Shown here: in pieces, positions 23,978 to 27,581 of the stretch | Layout: each line of letters starts with the position of its first letter | Position numbering within the stretch: position 1 is the stretch's first letter | Source of the DNA: Synechococcales cyanobacterium PMM_0073 | GTDB lineage: Bacteria; Cyanobacteriota; Cyanobacteriia; Elainellales; Elainellaceae | Reading direction: 5' to 3' | DNA length: 27,581 bases | Assembly: GCA_949127695.1 (NCBI GenBank) | Contig: CASBQH010000183.1 | Location: forward strand, 1-27,581 | Translations under genes and position numbers: made by a program | The notes under the pieces: generated by a model | Databases searched by the model: none | The model's input: only the letters and a program-made list of their open reading frames with translations | Told to the model about the DNA's origin: nothing

Positions 23978-25378
23978 TCAAAACTCAGCGTTGAGCGGGC
24001 TGCGCGGAAACGGAATCACATCTCGAATATTCGTCATGCCGGTCATAAACTGCACCAACCGCTCAAAGCCAAGGCCAAAGCCAGCGTGAGGTACCGTGCC
24101 ATAGCGACGCAAGTCGAGATACCACCAAAGTTCTTCAACGGGCAGTCCGGCCTGCTGAATGCGTTGTTCTAGCGGCTCTAGCCGCTCTTCGCGCTGAGAG
24201 CCACCGACAATTTCGCCAATTTTGGGAGCCAAAATATCCATAGCGCGCACGGTCTTGCGATCATCCGGTTCACCGTCATTTTGGCGCATATAAAATGCCT
24301 TGATGGCGCTGGGATAATCAGTCACAATCAGCGGCTTTTTGAACAGTTCTTCGGCCAAATAGCGCTCATGTTCAGACTGTAAATCTAGCCCCCAAGCCAC
24401 CGGAAACTCAAACTTGCGGTCGGCTTTTTCCAGCAGCGAGACTGCTTCTGTGTAGGTGATGCGCGGAAAGTCGCTGCTGATGATATTTTCGGCGGTAGCC
24501 AGCACAGTATTGTCAATGCGCTGGTTGAAAAACTCTAGATCTTCTGGGCAAGCCTCCAGCACTGACTTAAAAATATGCTTCAAAAAAGCCTCAGCCAGAT
24601 CCATATTGCCGTCGAGGTTGCAGAAGGCCATTTCTGGCTCAATCATCCAAAACTCGGCGAGATGGCGCGAAGTATTAGAATTTTCGGCGCGGAAGGTGGG
24701 GCCAAACGTATAGACATTGGTGAACGCCATCGCCATAATTTCGGCCTCTAGCTGGCCGCTAACGGTGAGGAAGGCGCGTCGGCCAAAAAAGTCTTGGCTA
24801 TAGTCAATTTCCGCTGCTGCTGTTTTGGGGATATTTTTTAGGTCAAGCCCCGTGACTGTAAACAGCTCGCCTGCCCCTTCGCAGTCGTTGGCGCTAATGA
24901 TCGGCGTATGCATCCATAGAAAGCCGCGATCTTGAAAGAACTGATGGACGGCGTTGGCGCAGGCGTTCCGCACCCGAAAAACGGCTCCCATCGTATTGGT
25001 ACGGGCGCGCAGGTGGGCAATTTCGCGCAAAAATTCAAACGAGTGCCGCTTTTTTTGCAGTGGGTAGGTTTCAGGGTTAGCTTCGCCGTAGACCGTGATT
25101 TGGCTGGCCTGTAGCTCAATCCGCTGACCTTTGGCCGGAGACTCGACCAAGCTGCCAGAAATCTCGACCGATGCGCCAGTGCTCAGCCGCTTAATTTGGT
25201 TGGCATAGTCTGGTAAATCAGGGCTGAGAATGGCCTGTAGCCCCACTAGCGAAGAGCCGTCATTAACTTCAATGAAGCAGAATTCCTTTTGCTCACGCTT
25301 GGTGCGTACCCAGCCTTGAACTGTGACATTCTGGGCAGGCTGTCCAACGCGAAGCAGATCAATAATGCGGCTGGTCAT
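23978..25378 (-). CDS. asnS: Asparaginyl-tRNA synthetase
   Basis: A class IIb aminoacyl-tRNA synthetase that charges tRNA-Asn with asparagine; 466 residues, the normal length. The N-terminal OB-fold that reads the anticodon starts at [20 protein letters not shown]. Class II motif 2 is seen in [20 protein letters not shown] and motif 3 in [15 protein letters not shown]; the protein ends [15 protein letters not shown], as usual. Start ATG 25378 gives MTSRIIDLL; a TTG four codons upstream (25390) is less likely. No strong ribosome binding site is visible. It is divergent from the glycine-zipper gene. Presence of asnS suggests direct asparaginylation, not only the transamidation route. Confidence 0.97.
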   Translation of the reverse strand: MTSRIIDLLRVGQPAQNVTVQGWVRTKREQKEFCFIEVNDGSSLVGLQAILSPDLPDYANQIKRLSTGASVEISGSLVESPAKGQRIELQASQITVYGEANPETYPLQKKRHSFEFLREIAHLRARTNTMGAVFRVRNACANAVHQFFQDRGFLWMHTPIISANDCEGAGELFTVTGLDLKNIPKTAAAEIDYSQDFFGRRAFLTVSGQLEAEIMAMAFTNVYTFGPTFRAENSNTSRHLAEFWMIEPEMAFCNLDGNMDLAEAFLKHIFKSVLEACPEDLEFFNQRIDNTVLATAENIISSDFPRITYTEAVSLLEKADRKFEFPVAWGLDLQSEHERYLAEELFKKPLIVTDYPSAIKAFYMRQNDGEPDDRKTVRAMDILAPKIGEIVGGSQREERLEPLEQRIQQAGLPVEELWWYLDLRRYGTVPHAGFGLGFERLVQFMTGMTNIRDVIPFPRSPLNAEF

Positions 25379-25731
25379 GGCAGGCTTCAAGTTGCAGGCT
25401 TTAATCTCTAGTTTACGCTGTTTGGAGCTAACTGCTGCGATGCGGCTATGCCTAGAACCAAGCTTGCCTAGAGAGTGCTATGTGCTTTGAGAGCACAGCC
25501 AGAATGGCGGCATGAGAAAAGAAGCGTATCTCAACCTAATGTCAGCTTGGCATCTTCAAATCTGTTTCTTTATACAGAGACCGATCTCTCTCTCAAAGCC
25601 GAAGTAGTTTGCCAAAGGGATTGCTAACGTTAAGGCAATCGCTTAACCGCAACAGCTACTTTAATGATTACTCAAGGCTAATTTGCCAGCAATTAATCAA
25701 CACAGCTTGTTACTCAATGGAGATGAATGCT
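25379..25731. other. Divergent intergenic region between asnS and the glycine-zipper gene
   Basis: 353 bases. The plus-strand half contains a plausible promoter at 25547–25576, followed by a leader of about 150 bases. An open frame from TTG 25609 runs into the glycine-zipper gene, but its first 41 codons do not look like protein and lack a ribosome binding site. I see no RNA gene or repeat. Confidence 0.5.
25547..25576 (+). promoter_or_regulatory. Candidate sigma-70 promoter for the glycine-zipper gene
   Basis: TTGGCA (25547–25552) and TATACA (25571–25576) are 18 bases apart; each matches the consensus at four or more of six positions. Overlapping readings (TTTATA, TTATAC) give 16–17 spacing. 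The start would fall near 25583, leaving a leader of about 150 bases before ATG 25732. Confidence 0.45.
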
Positions 25732-26253
25732 ATGAACAAAGATAAGAAAATCGTGGATACAGATACCAATCCTGATCCAATTACAGGAGAACCGGGTGCT
25801 CATCCAGTCGGCACTGGCGTGGGTGCTGCGGGTGTAGGCGTTGCTGCAACTGCGATTGGTGCAGCAGTCGGTGGCCCAATCGGCGCTGCCGTTGGAGCAG
25901 TGGTTGGCTCTGTAGCAGGCGGCCTAGCTGGCAAGGCCGTAGCGGAGAAAATTGACCCCACGGTTGAAGATGAGTATTGGCGGACAAACTACAGCTCCCG
26001 CCCATACGCTGAGTCAAGCTACCAGTATGACGATTACTCTCCGGCCTATCGCACTGGCTATGAGGGCTATGGAACCTACGGCACTCAAGGCATGAGCTAC
26101 ACAGATGCAGAGCCCAAGCTCAAACAAGATTACGAACGCCATCCGAATAAAGGCCAGCTAGCCTGGGAAAAGGCAAAACATGCGACGCAGGACGCTTGGG
26201 ATCGGGTTGAACGGGCGCTTCCTGGTGACGCTGATCATAACAAGAACAGATAG
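25732..26253 (+). CDS. Glycine-zipper protein, stress-type hypothetical
   Basis: A 173-residue protein. The N-terminal part, DPITGEPGAHPVGTGVGAAG, leads to a glycine-zipper stretch of about 55 residues (repeated GxxxG/AxxxG such as GAAVGGPIGAAVGAVVGSVA) likely to insert in or associate with membrane. It is followed by KIDPTVEDEYWRTNYSSRPY, a Tyr/Gly-rich segment, and a charged end with KHATQDAWDRVERALPG. I recognise the layout from a widespread bacterial hypothetical family, some members of which are linked to stress, but no function is established. Of ATGs at 25717, 25723 and 25732, the last fits best: GGAG (25719–25722) lies nine bases upstream. Confidence 0.8.
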   Translation: MNKDKKIVDTDTNPDPITGEPGAHPVGTGVGAAGVGVAATAIGAAVGGPIGAAVGAVVGSVAGGLAGKAVAEKIDPTVEDEYWRTNYSSRPYAESSYQYDDYSPAYRTGYEGYGTYGTQGMSYTDAEPKLKQDYERHPNKGQLAWEKAKHATQDAWDRVERALPGDADHNKNR

Positions 26254-26291
26254 TTGGAGATGAATTCAATATATAGCTAATGCTACATCAG

Positions 26292-26314
26292 CCAGAAGTC
26301 CTAATGCCTTCTGG
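26292..26314. terminator. Hairpin between convergent genes
   Basis: CCAGAAG (26292–26298) and CTTCTGG (26308–26314) form a perfect 7-bp stem with a nine-base loop. It lies between the stops of the glycine-zipper gene and the 371-residue gene, touching the latter's stop. There is no long T-run on either strand, so a bidirectional terminator is plausible but not certain. Confidence 0.45.
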
Positions 26315-27430
26315 TTAGCAATGGCAGGACAGCTTCTCAGGGTTTAATTGAAACTGAATGCTGCCTGCCTTTTTTTTGCCTGGAATTTCCTGCGCTCCCA
26401 GAATATAGCCTTCCTGCTGCAACTCCTCCACCGTGCGCCAAAAAATCTGATTGTTGCGCGAAGAGTTGCTGCCCAGTAGATCCAGATTTTTGAACAGATA
26501 CTGCTTAGAAATAATCAAACATTGCCCGTCTCGCAGCGCATCCCACTTCATCCGGCTTGCCAGATAGATCAGCAGCTTGGTTTTGTAGTCAGATTTTGCA
26601 TTGCTGCCCAGCTTTTGGCTGATATCAAGATCGCTTGCGAACAGCACATAGTCGCCCGTGCGGGCAGGGCCATCAAAAAACTCCAGCGAAATGGTGTAGG
26701 CATCGGCCAGCTCATAGGTATAGTCAGCTGCTTTAGCCAGATCAAAATCGCGGGGCACGTTATCAATTTCATAGTCCTTGATCCGCAGCACGCTTTTGAT
26801 CATCACCTTTGCGCCCAGCTGATTGCCCTTTTGCAATGACTGCGCCATCACTAGCTCAGTCCGGTGCAGCGCCACCAAATCGCGGTTAAACTGCGAGCGC
26901 AGCTTTGAGGCAAATCCCCCGTCTTTCGTGCGGCTATAGCCCAGGCTTTCCAGCAAATCATTTGAGCGGAATGAGACAATTGGGCCATTGCCCTGCTGGG
27001 CGGCCAGCTTGTAAAGATAGAGCACAATCGAAACCTGGCGCGGATTTAAAAAGGTGAGCAGCGCCATGAACAGCCGCTGAATCTTGCGATCCTGGATCTT
27101 TTCTAGCCCCTTACTCACGCCTTGATCCGTGCAAGCTTGCAGATCGAGCAGGGCATATTGGGCTTTCAGCTCCTGCCATTCTTCTTCGCTGAGGTTTTCT
27201 AACGGCACGCGCCGGATCACCGCTACTTCGCTGGCTTCTTTAGAATCTGCCTCAACCTGCATTTCGAGGTAATGGCCTTCCGCATCTGCTCGCAAAATTG
27301 GCAAATGCACATCTGGATTTTTGAGCGCTACCGCAGCGCGAGGCAGCACCATTAGCAGCTGGCCATCTACCGGAAAAAACCGATTTTCAGTGGAAGCAAC
27401 CCTTAAACCCGACTTAACCGCACTCTGCAT
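26315..27430 (-). CDS. Unrecognised protein, possibly two winged-helix domains (Rep-initiator-like)
   Basis: A 371-residue soluble protein that I cannot assign to a family. No signal peptide or membrane segment is present. The middle, LNPRQVSIVLYLYKLAA … FRSNDLLESLGYSRTKDGGF … LRSQFNRDLVALHRTELV, reads like a winged helix with a recognition helix and wing. A second such unit appears at SDYKTKLLIYLASRMKWDAL … KQYLFKNLDLLG … IFWRTVEELQQEGYIL. Two winged helices in tandem are the layout of plasmid replication initiators and some regulators, but I see no diagnostic motif, so this is only a structural impression. The protein ends CHC. It has no clear ribosome binding site before ATG 27430. A perfect palindromic repeat lies 84 bases upstream of its start. 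Confidence 0.6.
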   Translation of the reverse strand: MQSAVKSGLRVASTENRFFPVDGQLLMVLPRAAVALKNPDVHLPILRADAEGHYLEMQVEADSKEASEVAVIRRVPLENLSEEEWQELKAQYALLDLQACTDQGVSKGLEKIQDRKIQRLFMALLTFLNPRQVSIVLYLYKLAAQQGNGPIVSFRSNDLLESLGYSRTKDGGFASKLRSQFNRDLVALHRTELVMAQSLQKGNQLGAKVMIKSVLRIKDYEIDNVPRDFDLAKAADYTYELADAYTISLEFFDGPARTGDYVLFASDLDISQKLGSNAKSDYKTKLLIYLASRMKWDALRDGQCLIISKQYLFKNLDLLGSNSSRNNQIFWRTVEELQQEGYILGAQEIPGKKKAGSIQFQLNPEKLSCHC

Positions 27431-27514
27431 AGGAAACTTGGCTGAAACTTAGCTGAACAACTGGCTGAAATAGAGCTTAAGAAGCTGTTTGTAAACCTAA
27501 GTTGCGCCTCGATC

Positions 27515-27554
27515 CGCCCCCTAAATCCCCCAGAATTGGGGGATTTAGGGGGCG
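27515..27554. repeat. Palindromic repeat of the CCCCCTAAATCCCCC type
   Basis: CGCCCCCTAAATCCCCC (27515–27531) and its exact complement (27538–27554) are separated by AGAATT. The 17-bp stem extends to 18 bp with an A:T pair. Sequences of this type occur as dispersed intergenic repeats in many cyanobacterial genomes and may be REP/MITE-like. This copy lies upstream of the 371-residue minus-strand gene and could lie in its leader. Confidence 0.9.
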
Positions 27555-27581
27555 AGTGGAAGGATACAAGCTAATTTACAA

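Noticed and set aside
25609..25731. N-terminal extension of the glycine-zipper gene from TTG 25609
   Set aside because: The 41 extra residues look non-protein-like, there is no ribosome binding site at the TTG, and GGAG is correctly placed for ATG 25732.

Overview
The window is chromosomal DNA from a cyanobacterium. The clearest marker is psbU, the extrinsic 12 kDa protein of photosystem II. Supporting signs are a DnaB helicase with cyanobacterial-type inteins, a caspase–nSTAND–WD40 giant protein, a FAS1 protein, a GspE/PilB ATPase and a CCCCCTAAATCCCCC-type palindromic repeat. The moderately GC-rich coding DNA and the gene set would fit a Leptolyngbya-like or other filamentous lineage, but I cannot place the genus. 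No tRNA, rRNA, CRISPR array, transposase or phage gene was seen.

Left part (1–10.9 kb, all + strand). A 0.5 kb AT-rich leader precedes a 1671-residue orthocaspase–nSTAND NTPase–WD40 protein, a likely threat sensor with a protease effector. psbU follows with a well-formed terminator. Next is a tight run of nadB (L-aspartate oxidase, NAD synthesis), a secreted TPR–CHAT protein and a small PepSY-associated-type membrane protein, with gaps of 14 and 19 bases.

Middle (10.9–17 kb). dnaB lies on the minus strand. It encodes a 1373-residue precursor with two LAGLIDADG inteins, one splitting the Walker A P-loop and one near the C-terminal end; removing both leaves a normal 451-residue helicase. The two inteins are related in sequence. 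The first carries an extra segment of about 66 residues that looks like an XRE/Cro-type helix-turn-helix. Divergent from dnaB are a FAS1 (fasciclin) protein with its terminator and a 2-oxoglutarate/Fe(II) dioxygenase of unknown substrate.

Right-middle (17–23.4 kb, all + strand). A secreted DUF4331 protein, a membrane-anchored TPR protein and a NicO/HupE-type metal transporter appear to form one transcription unit. The transporter has an EF-hand in its outer domain and a very His-rich loop. After them come a small secreted four-cysteine protein and a GspE/PilB-type ATPase. I regard the DUF4331–TPR–transporter trio as the best candidate in this window for an undescribed system, probably concerned with metal handling at the cell envelope.

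Right end (23.4–27.6 kb). A short TPR protein and asnS are on the minus strand. A glycine-zipper protein is on the plus strand with a plausible sigma-70 promoter and a long leader. The last gene is an unrecognised 371-residue minus-strand protein whose make-up resembles two winged-helix domains, as in plasmid replication initiators. A perfect 17-bp inverted repeat sits upstream of it.

A recurring oddity is short in-frame tandem duplications (12, 9 and 15 bp units) in linkers of three neighbouring genes.
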